A stretch of DNA of 62,000 bases from Gnetum montanum (Eukaryota; Streptophyta; Gnetopsida; Gnetales; Gnetaceae): contig MNCI01007710.1 of assembly GCA_015680685.1 (NCBI GenBank), positions 61,743 to 123,742 of the forward strand, read 5' to 3'. The notes under the pieces were generated by a model, which saw only the letters and a list, made by a program, of their open reading frames with translations, had not been told where the DNA came from and did not search any database. Numbering within the stretch: the stretch's first letter is position 1; each line of letters starts with the position of its first letter. Both the position numbers and the translations under genes were made by a program. Of the stretch, positions 10,306-21,350 are shown piece after piece.

Positions 10306-11489
10306 ATGACACCCAAGAAGAAATCAATCTAGGGCTTAGCTAAGGACATGAAAGACTTGAGGGATGTACTCTATACTCTTGTGGATAGAATGGAAGAGAC
10401 TGAAAAAAAGAAAAGAAAAATTATCATCTAGCACTAAGCGCACCTAGGTAAGATGTCAACTTTGAATTTTCTTCATCAAGGAAACCATTCATGCCTAGTC
10501 TTGAATATGACATTCCTTTTGGAGATGAAGACATTTGGGATGATGTGTACTATGATGGAAACCCTTCTTTTCCAATTTTTGGATCAAGGTCACATAGGTT
10601 CAAATTTCTCATAGGAAGGAATAATGGATCTACTTCTAAACCTCAAGGAAACCCAAAGGAAGAATTAGAAATTACTCTTGCATAGGCTTTTAGGCATGCC
10701 TCTAGAATGTCTCATGTGTAAGTGAAGACCTTTAATGGGATGGAAGGCACATAATCTTTTCTTTCTTGGCTCAAGACTTTGAATAGGTACTTTGAGCTAG
10801 AAGATGTGGCGAATCATTGAAAGCTGTCATATGCTAAAACCAAGCTTGATGGTATGACAGAAATTTGGTGGGAAAAAGAGAGCCATGCTTACCTTGTAAG
10901 TAATGGAACTTCTATCAAAGATTGGTGCCTGATGTAGCTCATGCTTAAACAAAAATTAGAGAAGACCTAGTATAGGCAAGAAGCAATTCAAAAATTGAAG
11001 TATCTAAGGAAAGATGATGAGAGTGTTAAATACTTTTACATGGATTTTTATAAAGATTTCCAACTTGAAAAATTTCATTGGGATGATTATGAAGAAGCAT
11101 CCAATTTCCAAGGAGGATTAAAGAGAGAATGTCAATAAGAGCTAACATTATGTGAGCCCCAAACATTAGATGAGGCTTTTAAATTGGCTCGTAAGGCTGA
11201 GAAGAAACTTCAAGGCTATAATAGAGGTCCCAAATCTTCTAAAGGAAAAGACTCCAAAGCTTCAAAATGTGAGAAAGGAGTCAAAGAAAAGGGAAATGCT
11301 AAGGAATACACAAGGAAGAAGCAAGAGAAGTTCAAGGAGGATCAAGATTCCAAGAAAGACTACTCCAAGAATGGAAGGGATCAAGAAAATGGCTATGCAG
11401 CCAAACTTCAATGCTTCAATTGTGGTGAGAAGGGACATAAACAATGGAAGAGAAAAGAGCCAAAGATCTCCAAAGGCAAGGAGCTTTAG
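10306..11489 (+). pseudogene. Element F gag, broken
   Basis: Starts MTPKKKS at 10306. A capsid-like region follows (FLSWLKTLNRYFELEDV, then a WWEK motif), then a Lys-rich stretch and a zinc knuckle CFNCGEKGHKQW near 11410. The fourth ligand Cys of the CCHC knuckle is missing (Trp/Lys in its place). Stops occur at several places, mostly TAG, and the frame shifts before 10490. It would package element RNA if intact. Confidence 0.75.
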
Positions 11490-11492
11490 ACC

Positions 11493-11960
11493 TTGGAAAA
11501 TGAAGAATCCTCTAATAAAGGTAATCCACATGCACCAATGATTAAAGATATCACTGAAACTAATTCTTGCATGTATATTAAAAATGTAAATGCCAATGAG
11601 GATCCTAGAAGAAATATGCTCTTTAGGATTGGAGCTAGGTGTCTAGATAGTGGTAAATGGATACACATTTTGATTAATGGTGATGCTCAAGAAAATTTCA
11701 TCTCTTCAAAGACTATTTCTAAGCTTGGGTTGAAGACATTTCCATATCCTAGACCCTATAGATTCCATTGGCTTTTCAAGGATTATTTCCAAGAGGTAAA
11801 AGAAAGATGGATTTTATCTTTTAAAATTGGATCCTTTAGAGACAAGGTATATTGTGCTATCTTCTTGATTGATTGTGCTAATTTTATGTTGGAAAGACCT
11901 TGGAACATTAACAACAAGGCTTCTTTTAGTAGTGCAAGAAATGTTTGGTCTATTTCATGA
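11493..11960 (+). pseudogene. Element F retropepsin-like protease, broken
   Basis: Contains ILINGDAQENFIS where chromoviruses have a LIDGGSxxNFIS-type active site, so the catalytic Asp appears changed to Asn and the Gly/Asp order is disturbed. The second protease landmark, normally LLGRPW, reads FMLERPW. Both changes predict an inactive enzyme. The following frame to 12150 is interrupted. Confidence 0.7.
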
Positions 11961-12149
11961 GAAGATGGGATACATGAACTCATCCCTATGACTTGGTAGT
12001 AGTACAAGGAAAATGTCCCTATTAATGCTTCATTGATCTTGCTTAATAAGCAAGAGTACCTACAAGAATATGAAGAGGCTAGGAATGGTTTTGTCATCAT
12101 GTCAACGCTTTTGACAAGTCAATAGGAGACTACAAATGAACTTTCTCTA

Positions 12150-12438
12150 ATGGTGCAGCCTATGGCATTGGAATTTGCTAATGTCTTCAAGGGAAAATTG
12201 GAAAGGCTTCCATTAATAAGATCCATAAAACAACAAATAGACATCATACTGGGACCTAAAATTCCAAATGAAAGAGCCTATCGCATGACTTCAAATCAGA
12301 GGGAAGAATTTCACAAGCAAGTGAATTACTCTCTAATGGTTTTATTAAGGAATCCATCTCTCCTTGTGTCATTCCAACTATGTTAGTTCTAAAGAAAGAT
12401 ACCGATGAGTTAAGGATATGCATAGATTCTAGGTCTAT
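12150..12438 (+). pseudogene. Element F reverse transcriptase, 5' part
   Basis: Reads LPLIRSIKQQIDIILGPKIPN, then after a frameshift ESISPCVIPTMLVLKKDTDE and LRICIDSRSI, the fingers region of a Ty3/gypsy RT. The frame is cut by element E directly after the codons for RSI and resumes at 17448 with [17 protein letters not shown], the expected continuation. Confidence 0.8.
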
Positions 12439-12749
12439 TGATGAGTGGCGAGGTACCCCTACACTCAACCATACAAATATGATCATTCACGCACGATCTA
12501 GTCGAACTCCGCAGATGGGCTAGTTGTGGTATCTAGATAGTTACACGTTGATCACAGTTCACTGTCTTTCCACTGGGACTAGTATTTGCTTTGTCACGTA
12601 TGGTTTAGTCTAGAGTGAGAAGATAGAGAACTGCAATCAACGTGTAGCTATCTAGATACCACAACTAGCCCATCTACAAAGTTTGATTGGATCGAGCATG
12701 AACGCTCATATTCGTATGGTTGAGTGTAGTGGTACCTCACCACTCATCA
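12439..12749 (+). repeat. Element E 5' LTR: 311-bp inverted-repeat form
   Basis: Runs TGATGAGTGGCGAGG to CCACTCATCA with arms of about 143 bp that are reverse complements (for example GGGCTAGTTGTGG on the left, CCACAACTAGCCC on the right) around a short spacer at 12583-12604. The right arm matches the last 140 bp or so of the normal LTR ending at 17447; the left arm is the same segment inverted. U3, the TATA box and most of R are absent, so this LTR cannot start transcription in the normal way. Confidence 0.85.
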
Positions 12750-12768
12750 TTGGTGTCATTGCCGGGGA
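12750..12768 (+). other. Element E primer binding site
   Basis: TTGGTGTCATTGCCGGGGA begins directly at the LTR end and resembles the TGGCGCCGTTGCCGGGGA site complementary to plant tRNA-Asp that is typical of Athila elements, with a few mismatches. Confidence 0.75.
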
Positions 12769-12898
12769 TGGTGCTAGTTATTTAGATTAGTTATATCATA
12801 CAAGATTGTTGTAACAAAGTATTCACGATATATCTCTTAGAAAAGAACTTGATTTCAATTAAGTCACACAAAAATTCACAACAATGTCTCTCTCACAA

Positions 12899-13019
12899 NN
12901 NNNNNNNNNNNNNNNNNNNNNNNNNNNNNNNNNNNNNNNNNNNNNNNNNNNNNNNNNNNNNNNNNNNNNNNNNNNNNNNNNNNNNNNNNNNNNNNNNNNN
13001 NNNNNNNNNNNNNNNNNNN
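12899..13019. other. Assembly gap (121 N)
   Basis: Run of N inside the gag of element E, starting a few codons after the probable gag start MSLSQ near 12884. Its true length is unknown; by comparison with element C about 1 kb of gag should separate these points. Confidence 0.95.
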
Positions 13020-14570
13020 AATGAAAGATATCAAACCTATGAAAGAGTGTTAGCCTTGAGAAGACAAATCCAAGAATGGAAATAGGGGCAACATAAATTC
13101 TTGGACATGGCCTTAGAAAGATATTATTCATTGTTAAAAAATTGCCTAGGCCATGGGTTCTTTGAGGAAAGGCTAATGTATCACATCATGGATGGGCTCC
13201 GTAATGAAACAAGGGAGACCCTAGGGATGTATGCCCCAGGTCAACTATATGAACTATGAATCCATTAATTCCAAGAGCTTATTAAATGGATAGCAAAAGA
13301 AGAAGGAGAGTTACCTAAATGGGAGAATGTTGAGAAATTTCAATAGGACAAAAATCTCGAAACAACAAAGGTCCATGATCATGAAGAGGAGAAATCAACT
13401 CACCTCAAGGAGGTGGAATCATCTTTACCAATACTACAATCACTAGATGAAATTAAGGCAAAGATCAATAAGATGACAGAATGGATACATGAAAGATGTG
13501 GAGAATATGCCAACACTATTAGAGGTAGAACCATGACGAATGAAGAAACAGTACAAAACACCACTAGACAATTGGAAAGAAGGGTTGAAGAGAATAAGGA
13601 TAAGAACTCAACTACTAATCATATGTATCAATGTAACATTTGCTTGTACAATCACCCCAAAGGTCAATGCCCAATCTTGTCACATTTACATGAGCATTCG
13701 GGAGGAGTGTTACATCCAAAGTTCATACAAAAATACCGTGTCCAATCATAGTGGCAAAAATCCCAGTCATGGGGGAGGCCACCCTCAAACTGGTCACACC
13801 CTTCATACCATCTGAACCCAAGCGCTTATCAGGTTCAGCATCCAGTTTCCCCAACTGGGTCAACATCCTCTATCTCACGACATTGTTATCATTCTCCTAA
13901 ATACTATCAACCCATGTCCTCTCCCACAAGATCACCACCTTATGTTCCCTACACTTCTCCTCAATCTTAATATTCTCATCCTTCACATCTTTCTACATTG
14001 CCATCGGGTGTGCCAGAAGGTTTTGCACCACAGTACCAACCCATGAACATTACTTGTGCTACTATGGTCAACAGTAGTGGAGGCCCTCTACAACGTTGAA
14101 AGTGCCCTTTCTTTAGGCATGACCAAAGGAAGAAACAACACGCTTTCGAAACCACTACATCCCCCAAACCAGCACAAGTTCAACACTGTGATGCATCTGC
14201 CTCCTCAAACACAACACCTCCTATTACCTTATCAAGGCCACCAATCAATACTCCAACTACCATGCAGCCTAATGAATATAACCACATAGGGAGACATATT
14301 GATCCTTGCATACCATCTTACAGTCACGGGTGCCATAGTGGGTCAAATCCTTATCACTTAACCACATCTTATAATTTTCCCCATTATGCCTACTTTAATC
14401 AAGTGTGTGCATCCCAATTTGGGTACATTCCTGCCACCACATCAAAAGACACCCAATGGTTTGGATATGACCATACTCTAATATTTCCCACATGCATGGA
14501 TATGCATTTTCCATTTATTAATTCTAACCATGCTCAAAAATCTAGTTATGGAGGATATGCTCCATTCTAA
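13020..14570 (+). pseudogene. Element E gag, 5' part lost in gap, broken
   Basis: Resumes after the gap with NERYQTYERVLALRRQIQEWK, aligning to the capsid C-terminal half of elements A, B and C (FNDKYQ, NLCKQIQGWK). A zinc-knuckle-like CNICLYNHPKGQC lies near 13630, with spacing CX2CX3HX4C. A Pro/Ser/Tyr-rich tail follows in shifting frames and ends QKSSYGGYAPF at 14570. At least five in-frame stops. No protease active site follows, unlike in A, B and C. Confidence 0.7.
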
Positions 14571-15960
14571 CAAGCAGAATTAGTAAATGTTTTTCCTTTT
14601 CTTTAATTTTACAATTTTTTTGTTTTCTAGTTTTTCATCTTTCAATTTATTATTTTATCTTTTTATGGGTAATCTCATCTATGAATAAAACACTCATGTG
14701 ACTCATTGATTGAGGTGTTGTTCTATGCTATCAAGTCTCAAGTGATTACTTACTTGGACAGTGAGCCCACCACATCCACCCAACCATTCTATTAATAAGA
14801 GGTTCTACTCTGGGCATGATGATATTCTTGTCATCATGAAAACTTAAAAGTAATTTTGTGCTTATTATGCCCATAGCGAAAAATGATGGATAAGAGGAAA
14901 TGGCTAGGGTATAACATCAAGGGGACTTGTGGATTCTCTTTGGTGACATCTGTAGGAATTATCATGCAGCCTGGTTGTACTAAGATCCTTGTAGATCTAA
15001 CAAAAAATGGAAGTAAGAGTAATAAAGGCACTCAATAAAGAAACCCAATGCTATTTTGGGGGGTCCTAGTGGAAAGACATGCACCCATGCTTGAAGGTAG
15101 GTGGCTTCTCTGGATTAAGCATAAAAAAAAAGAGAGATAGTGTGCCAAAGTGGCTAGATAAAAAGAAATGAAAAGATCAAGATAAATGTGCCACAAAGAA
15201 ATTCCAAATCACTCATCCCTTGAACAAAATGCCAAGTGATCATATGCCTTGCTGTCATGATGCTCTTATGGTTGTCCATCATTGGATGAAATAATGTGAT
15301 GTCATTGATTGGAGGAATGGACTTGGCCTTGATTTTGGAGCGACAGGCTAATGACACATTAATCACACCCTACACTCAGGATTCATTGTGCCCTAGGTTA
15401 GTTACCTCATGTCCCAATCTCTGCAAGCCCTTCTCTGATTCATCCCATCTTTCTGTTCATGTATTTGTGACCCATGTCTTGTGTAGCATTGAATTCATAC
15501 CTCATCACGGTGGTATCTACATGTGTGTGTTTTTTGGAGTTTGTGTGGATTACATTTAACCGTTTTAGTGCCTATGAACATTTTTGGGTATAGTTACGTA
15601 AGGGCATGATAGGTAGGAACCTACTTTGGGGAGGACCCATTTGCATGAATTTTGTAATTTGTACTTGTTGCACATCATCACATCATTTTATACCCTTCAA
15701 GTACTTCATTGCCAAATCTATTCTTTCCTTTGTCATCATTTTGTCAAACATTCCTCAAAACCATTACATGTCCTTTTATGTGTCACCTAAACAAATCAGG
15801 TTCGACACTAAACTTTTAGGGCAACTTCCTTGAAAAAATTTCTAACTCTAAAATCACACTAAGCAAATAATTCAACATTTATTAAAGGTAATGAGTTAGG
15901 TATGAAATAATTGAACTTTTTTCAATAACCTTACTAACAATTGATCTTTGTGTGATTATA
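14571..15960 (+). other. Element E noncoding internal region
   Basis: T-rich, no supported reading frame. A phrase near 15605-15660 (CTTTGGGGAGGACCCA) matches, inverted, the 3' internal regions of A (about 21960) and B (about 30855), so this belongs to the family's conserved 3' leader. The stretch just before 15961 looks like an intron end (GTGATTATAG). Confidence 0.5.
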
Positions 15961-16401
15961 GATGGCCCCTAAAAGAGGACAACAAGGAGGGCCTTCTCAA
16001 GGTGCAGCTGAACACCCAAGGAGAGGAAAAGGCCAAGGACCTCATGCAAAACATGTAGAGTAGAAGGCACAATCATTCAGCATCCATTAGGAAACTCCTG
16101 TCACTGCACAATCTGGCCAAGCAAAAGGTGGAGAGGTTAGGGCCCGAACCTATGAAGAGGAACAATGACTATTTGTAGCATGGCATGTCAAGGCCAATCA
16201 AGTGTTCCCACAACTGTCATGTTCATGGGAAGTGCTAACTCCATCAAACATTGGAACATCATCATGGACGGCTCATAATCCTTGGATAGAAGAGGAGAAA
16301 TGTCAAGCGTTTCTTCAACGGTATTAATCTCAGAAGCCTGGAGCATAGGACAAAGGAAAGGCACCCATGGAGGAGCCACCACCACCAGGAACCACATGAG
16401 T
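15961..16401 (+). pseudogene. Extra reading frame near the 3' LTR of element E
   Basis: Directly after a T-rich intron-like tract ending TTATAG, one frame runs from MAPKRGQQGGPSQGAAEHP through RARTYEEEQ and TSSWTAHNPWIEEEK to MEEPPPPGTT, about 145 codons with six stops, three of them TAG. N-terminally basic, then acidic. It is not gag, pol or env-like by eye and I do not recognise it. Athila and Tat elements are known to carry additional frames between pol and the 3' LTR; this may be one. Confidence 0.4.
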
Positions 16402-16574
16402 TCCAACAAATTTTATTTTTGTAAATTCTATGTCTGTGTCCCAATTTTGTTTTGCTCAATCCCACACTACAACATGAATAATTCCTAATCAGTCAATAAT
16501 CCCATACCTATCCACTATGTAATTAATTGGAATCATTCTAATTTTTTTTAACTCAAGGACATGTTGTTATTCAG

Positions 16575-16585
16575 TCGTGGTGGTA
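16575..16585 (+). other. Element E polypurine tract (degenerate)
   Basis: TCGTGGTGGTA directly precedes the 3' LTR. In A the matching minus-strand sequence is TCATGGGGGTA, so the tract here carries a substitution. Confidence 0.5.
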
Positions 16586-17447
16586 TGATGAATCGTGATT
16601 TGCTAGGCCCCAATATCAGATCCTCGATATCAAGTACACGATATCGCAGCCTAAGCAACGATATCATATACACAATATCATGATTCTTGTGTGGACCTAT
16701 AAATACCACACTCAAGCACACAAGAAGGGAGAGTCAGTAGGTGTAAGGGTAAAGTCTTTTTGTTCATTTCTAATTCATTTCAATTCTTTCCCCAGTGCAT
16801 GCCCGTAGTGTGATGATTGTAATTGTACAGAACCTTTATTCGAGTGTGACGTACTTGGACACACACATGATCAGTAATAAAGATCGAGATTACTCCATCA
16901 TTGTAGCATCCACTTAGCTCTTAATTCCTTTAATTGTTAATTGTTATTTATTGTTTTCTTAGTTAATATTTCTTTACCATCATTTACTATTCTTGTTGTT
17001 AAATGCAGAATGAGTTCAACTTAATCATGAACATTTAAGTGTAACTACTTGGTAACCCAGTAGCGTATCTAGGAGTGCTTAAGTAACATGCACTTGGTAA
17101 TCCCAGAAGTAGTACATGAGGTCCAAGATGTGTACGGATGATTAAGGATGGATGCTCATTACACTTAGGCTAACTTAGATTTTGCTTCTCCTTCCCTATT
17201 AGCTTAAAACAAGGTGATTTTCCATTGTCTCTAGGAGTAGCACTAGTTTAGGACCACATCATACACCTCACTCTGGACTAAACCATTCGTGAAAAAGTAA
17301 GTACTAGTCTAGGTGGGAAGATAGCGAACTATGATTAACATGTAACTATCTAGATGCCACAACTGGCTCGTCTATGAAGTTCAACCAAATCATGCGTGAA
17401 CGCTCGTATTCATATGGTTGAGTGTAGGGGTACCTCGCCACTCATCA
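16586..17447 (+). repeat. Element E 3' LTR, full length
   Basis: 862 bp, TGATGAATCG to CCACTCATCA. Only 112 bp lie upstream of the TATA box (TATAAATA at 16698), and these hold five GATATC or AATATC motifs. A small internal hairpin (stems at 17266-17280 and 17302-17316) lies 130-180 bp from the right end. It is the segment found inverted at the centre of the palindromic 5' LTR. Confidence 0.85.
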
Positions 17448-17805
17448 TCTGTTAATAGGATTAGTATCAAGTATAGATTTTCTATTCCTAGGATGGATGA
17501 CACTCTTGATATGCTTGCCAATGCTAAGATTGTTTCTAAAATTGATTTAAAAATTGGTTATTATCAAATAAGGATTAGACTAGGAGATGAATAGAAAATA
17601 ACCTTTAAGATACCATATGGCTTGTATGAGTGGTTAGTAATGGTTTTTGAGCTAAACAATGCTCCAACCACATTTATGAGGCTCATGCATGAAGTTCTAA
17701 GAGATTTTATTAGTAAATGTAGCATTTTTTCTTTTATGACATTCTTGTGTATAGTTCGAAAAAATAGGACCATGTACAACATTTGAGGATGACCATGTAC
17801 AACAA
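17448..17805 (+). pseudogene. Element F reverse transcriptase, 3' part
   Basis: Continues the RT after element [63 protein letters not shown]. The YxDD box that should follow is lost to frameshifts and base changes around 17730-17790. A short local duplication (GACCATGTACAACA) near 17769 and 17788 may add to the damage. Confidence 0.8.
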
Positions 17806-17814
17806 GAGGAAAAA

Positions 17815-18535
17815 TTGGTGATTAATGTTAAGAAATGTCACTTCATGAAGAGAGAAACTGTCTACCTAGATTATGCTTTCTTTGAGAACCAAGTTAAGAT
17901 GGAAATAAGAAAGATTAAGATAATCAAAGAATGGCCTTCATCTAGGGATGTGGGAGAGGTGAGATCCTTTCTTGGTTTAGCTAGCTTTTATAGGAGATTT
18001 ATTAGGAATTTTAGTTCTATTGCATGACCTATGCTCTCTTGTTTGAAGAAAAATTCAGCCTTTGTGTGGGATAATGAGAAAGAAAAATATTTTCAAGCAT
18101 TAAAAGAGAAAATTTGTAGTGCTCTAGTGTTAGCAATTCCAAACTTTACAAAACTTTTTAGAGTGCAGGTAGATGCAAGTGGGCTTGCCATTGGAGATGT
18201 GTTCTCTCAAGAAGGTAAGCCAATTTCATTCCTTTCTAAAAAATTAAATGAATCTAGATAAAAGTATAGTGCATATGAAAAGGAGTTAAATGCTATACTT
18301 TAAGCCATTAAACATTGGAGACATTACTTACTAGGATCAGAGTTTCTTCTATTGATTGATCATAGGGCGCTTCAATTTTTGAGTTCTCAAAAGAAATTAA
18401 TTACTACATATATGAAATGGATAGAACAATTGCAATTGTTTCATTTTTTTGAAACATAAAAGTGGGAAAATAAATGTAGTGGCAGATGCTCTTTCAAGAA
18501 TTCATGTTGTGAATCACTCTTGTGCTCAAGTATAA
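17815..18535 (+). pseudogene. Element F RT thumb/connection and RNase H, broken
   Basis: Reads NVKKCHFMKRETVYLDYAF, then EVRSFLGLASFYRRFIRNFS, FRVQVDASGLAIGDVFSQEG and PISFLSKKLNESR. The RNase H section continues in shifted frames (YSAYEKELNA, LLIDHRALQFL) to ADALSRIHVV near 18484. This is the usual Ty3/gypsy order. Stops at 18026 and 18259 and a frameshift near 18450 inactivate it. Confidence 0.8.
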
Positions 18536-18559
18536 GCATTTGAAATCTTGAGTTCCTTG

Positions 18560-19640
18560 TATCCTCATGATGCTGATTTTGGAGAGGTTTGGAGGGCTCT
18601 TCATGCTCCATTACTTAGTAGAATGGATAGATGGTGAGACTATCATCTACAATAGGGCATCCTCATCAAAAATGGTAAAATATATGTACCAAAATATGAT
18701 TTCAAGTCAAAAATTTTGGAAGAAAAGCATAATTGTAGTATGGCTAGACAATGGGCAAGACAAAGACTTATGAACTTGTGGGAAAGAGCCACCACTGGCT
18801 AGGTATGAGAAATGACATAAATAATTTGTTAAAGAGTGTCTTGTTTGTGAAAAATTCAAGGGAGGTAAAGGTACTTTTGAACATTACTTGCCTTTACCTA
18901 TTCCTAATGCTTCAGGGGAAAGTATCTCTATGGATTTTATTTATGGGATTTCTAAGACATAAGTTGGTCATGATTCCATTTTTGTTATTGTTAATAGATT
19001 TACTAAAATGGCTCATTTTATTCCTTTTAAAAGAATTAACGATGCATTTCATGTTGCTCACTTGTATTTTCAAAATGTTGTAAGATTACATGATCTCCCA
19101 TTAAACATTATGAGTGATCAAGGTCTTGAATTTACAAGTCATTTTTAGAGGTCATTATCAAGATTTTTGGATAACAAATTATCTTTGTCTACTACCTATC
19201 ATCCACAAACTAATGGCCAAACTAAAGTTGTAAGCAAATCATTGCTCAAAATGTTTAGGTATCCTTGTGAGAATGAACCCAATAGGTTAAAAAGTCTTTT
19301 GTTACATGTTGAGTTTAGTCATAATAATTCTTGTCACTCTAGCATTGGGAAAATACTATTTGAGGTAAACTATGGATATGCCCCTAGAATGGAAGATGAT
19401 TTGAAAAAATTTTGATAATTGTTCCCATGCTATCTTTGATTTTGTAAAATGCATGCAAGACTTGCATAATTAAGTAAATACAAGACTTGAAGACAAGGCT
19501 AGAGAAGTTGCTACTATAAAGAACTTGGAAAAGAGGAAGGTGGTCATAAGGTTTGGAGATTGTGTATGGCTTTATTTGGGCAAGGAGATGCTAAGGAATA
19601 CAAACTTATCCAAGCTCAAATCCAAGAAGACTGGTCCATT
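18560..19640 (+). pseudogene. Element F integrase, broken
   Basis: The zinc-binding part is frame-shifted. The core shows SMDFIYGISKT (first Asp), VIVNRFTKMAHFIPF, NIMSDQGLEFTSHF (second Asp) and TYHPQTNGQTKVVSKSL. The third catalytic residue, Glu in QTEVVN, is Lys here (AAA at 19224-19226), so the DDE triad is incomplete even ignoring stops. C-terminal sequence to 19640 is frame-shifted. Confidence 0.8.
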
Positions 19641-19656
19641 TTAGATCAAGGCCAAA

Positions 19657-19848
19657 GTGACTGACAATGCTTATGAACCTAACATTCCTAATTATTTTCC
19701 ATTTTCTTGCATATTCAAGGTTTCAAATTTGAGTCATTACCATGGTAAGGTGTTTTCCCCTAACTTGGAGGATAGTCTAAAAATCCTTAAAGATGCACTT
19801 AATGATCCAAGGCCATCTAAGTCACCAAGAAAACCTATTGTGCTATAA
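19657..19848 (+). pseudogene. Element F integrase C-terminal tail
   Basis: In-frame segment NIPNYFPFSCIFKVSNLSHYHG, then SPNLEDSLKILKDALNDPR. It corresponds to the post-integrase region of CRM/Reina-like elements. No clear chromodomain aromatic cage was seen, so membership of a chromodomain-bearing clade is inferred from RT and protease only. Confidence 0.55.
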
Positions 19849-20014
19849 GCAAGGGAAGCTAGGAGCATAAGGAACTAAAATATGCATGAATATGTAATGC
19901 ATTGGAATGATGAAAGACTTAAAAATGCAATTTGGATTCATGAGAAGGATTTGGCTTTGTGGGGGCTTAATGTTATCCCAAGTGTACAGTTAACCTAAAA
20001 TAAATTTCAAATTT

Positions 20015-20028
20015 AAGGGTGAGGAAAA
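20015..20028 (+). other. Element F polypurine tract
   Basis: AAGGGTGAGGAAAA ends directly at the TGATGAGGAC start of the 3' LTR; it would prime plus-strand DNA synthesis. Confidence 0.75.
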
Positions 20029-20430
20029 TGATGAGGACATCACCTAGCCCATGTAACATCCTGAAACCATGTTTTTTATGTGTGTTCATTGTACCTTAGG
20101 TATGTTTGTGTTTTTGTATTGTTCTACATGTCCAAGAGGTAAGAGAAGGTAATTAAGAGTACATTCTACTTAAGGGACTTTTGGAAAGAGTTTTAATCTT
20201 TGAAAATTCTCTCTGTCAAGATGTCTTCAGGTAGGCCAAGATGTCCCATGCTGAAGAAAGATGTCTCCTAAGATTGGTGACAACTTGGAAGAGACATCTC
20301 CTGTTGATCCAAGATGTCTCCCCTAACTTCAAGATGTCTTTTGTTTTGGGAAAGACATATCTTGCTTCTTCGAGACATCTTTTATGGATTGCAATAAACT
20401 TCAATTTGAATTTTAAATGGGAGGCAAGAT
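20029..20430 (+). repeat. Element F 3' LTR, first part
   Basis: Matches 9157-9590 of the 5' LTR, including the reverse-oriented GAYRTC motif array (20218-20380). It is cut at 20430 by element A and resumes at 27281 (AAAGGGATACTTGG), the expected next bases of the LTR. Confidence 0.88.
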
Positions 20431-21207
20431 TGATGAGTGGCGAGGTACCCCTACACTCAACCGTATGAATACGAGCGTCTCACGCATGATCTGATCAAAC
20501 TCTAAGGACTAAGTGCTTACGCGTCCTAATGGAAGACTTAAGGGTAATTAATCGTTGTCTTCCCAAACTTGCTTGTATTGTCACAGTTGTATGGTTCAGT
20601 AAGTTTGAGGTATGTGATTTTTATAACTTTTATCTTTTTAACGCCTATGCTACTAGGGAAGGGTGAAGAGACTAAATGACTAACTTTCATTAACTACTTA
20701 CTAACTAAGTTCTAATCATCCTAGCACTAGTATCTGTTCCCACTTGCTACACACACCCTGAACCAGTGCAACGCTTCTGGGATTACCAAACACTACTCAT
20801 TATTGGGTTACCAAGCGTTACACATGTGCTCAAAGTAGTCGTACTGAATGCACTTAACTAGGAGAGTCAAGGGTTGAGAGAGATTTAATTATCTAGGAAA
20901 GAATTTAAACATTTAATAATAATTAAATCCTATTTAGCTTAGTCCATATGCTGCAAGGTTTATCAGAAAGTTCATCTTTATTGCCGTACACAAATGTGTG
21001 CTCAAGTATAATTTTCTCGAATAAAGATCCGTTCACTTTGAGACTCCTATTGCGAGCACATGGAAATTATTCTAACTTTAGAATGGTAAAACTACTGTAG
21101 TTTGGCTAAGGGTCTAGATCTAGATGAGTGAACAAGGGAAAGTTGCCTCTTATTTATAGAACTGGTGATGGGCTGTGATATCGCGTATGCGATATTGCGG
21201 CTCATCA
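20431..21207 (-). repeat. Element A 3' LTR
   Basis: 777 bp; on the minus strand it runs TGATGAGCCGC to CCACTCATCA. GATATC-type motifs lie at 21176-21197 next to a TATA box (plus-strand TATTTATA at 21151). The adjoining internal sequence gives the polypurine tract CATGGGGGTA. Confidence 0.88.
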
Positions 21208-21350
21208 TACCCCCATGATTGAATGAAAACTCATCCTTGAGTTTCTTACAAAATATTGGGAAGGTATGGGATTATTGACTTGAAGATACTAATGGTGAAT
21301 GGGGTGACATGTGAATGAATCATCATTACAAAACATGACAAACTTAGTGT

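Larger units (their letters stand above)
12439..17447 (+). mobile_element. Element E: non-autonomous Athila-like element with a palindromic 5' LTR
   Basis: 5009 bp between near-identical target duplications TCTAT (12434-12438) and TCTGT (17448-17452). Excising it restores the RT reading frame of F. The right end is a normal 862-bp LTR (16586-17447); the left end is a 311-bp palindrome made of two U5 ends. A tRNA-Asp-type primer site, decayed gag and an extra reading frame near the 3' LTR are present; protease, RT, RNase H and integrase are missing. An assembly gap interrupts the gag 5' part. Confidence 0.85.

Noticed and set aside
12439-12749. Independent foldback element or MITE rather than an LTR
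   Set aside because: A tRNA-Asp-type primer site and family gag follow directly, the right arm matches E's 3' LTR end, and the target duplication pairs with 17448, not with 12750.
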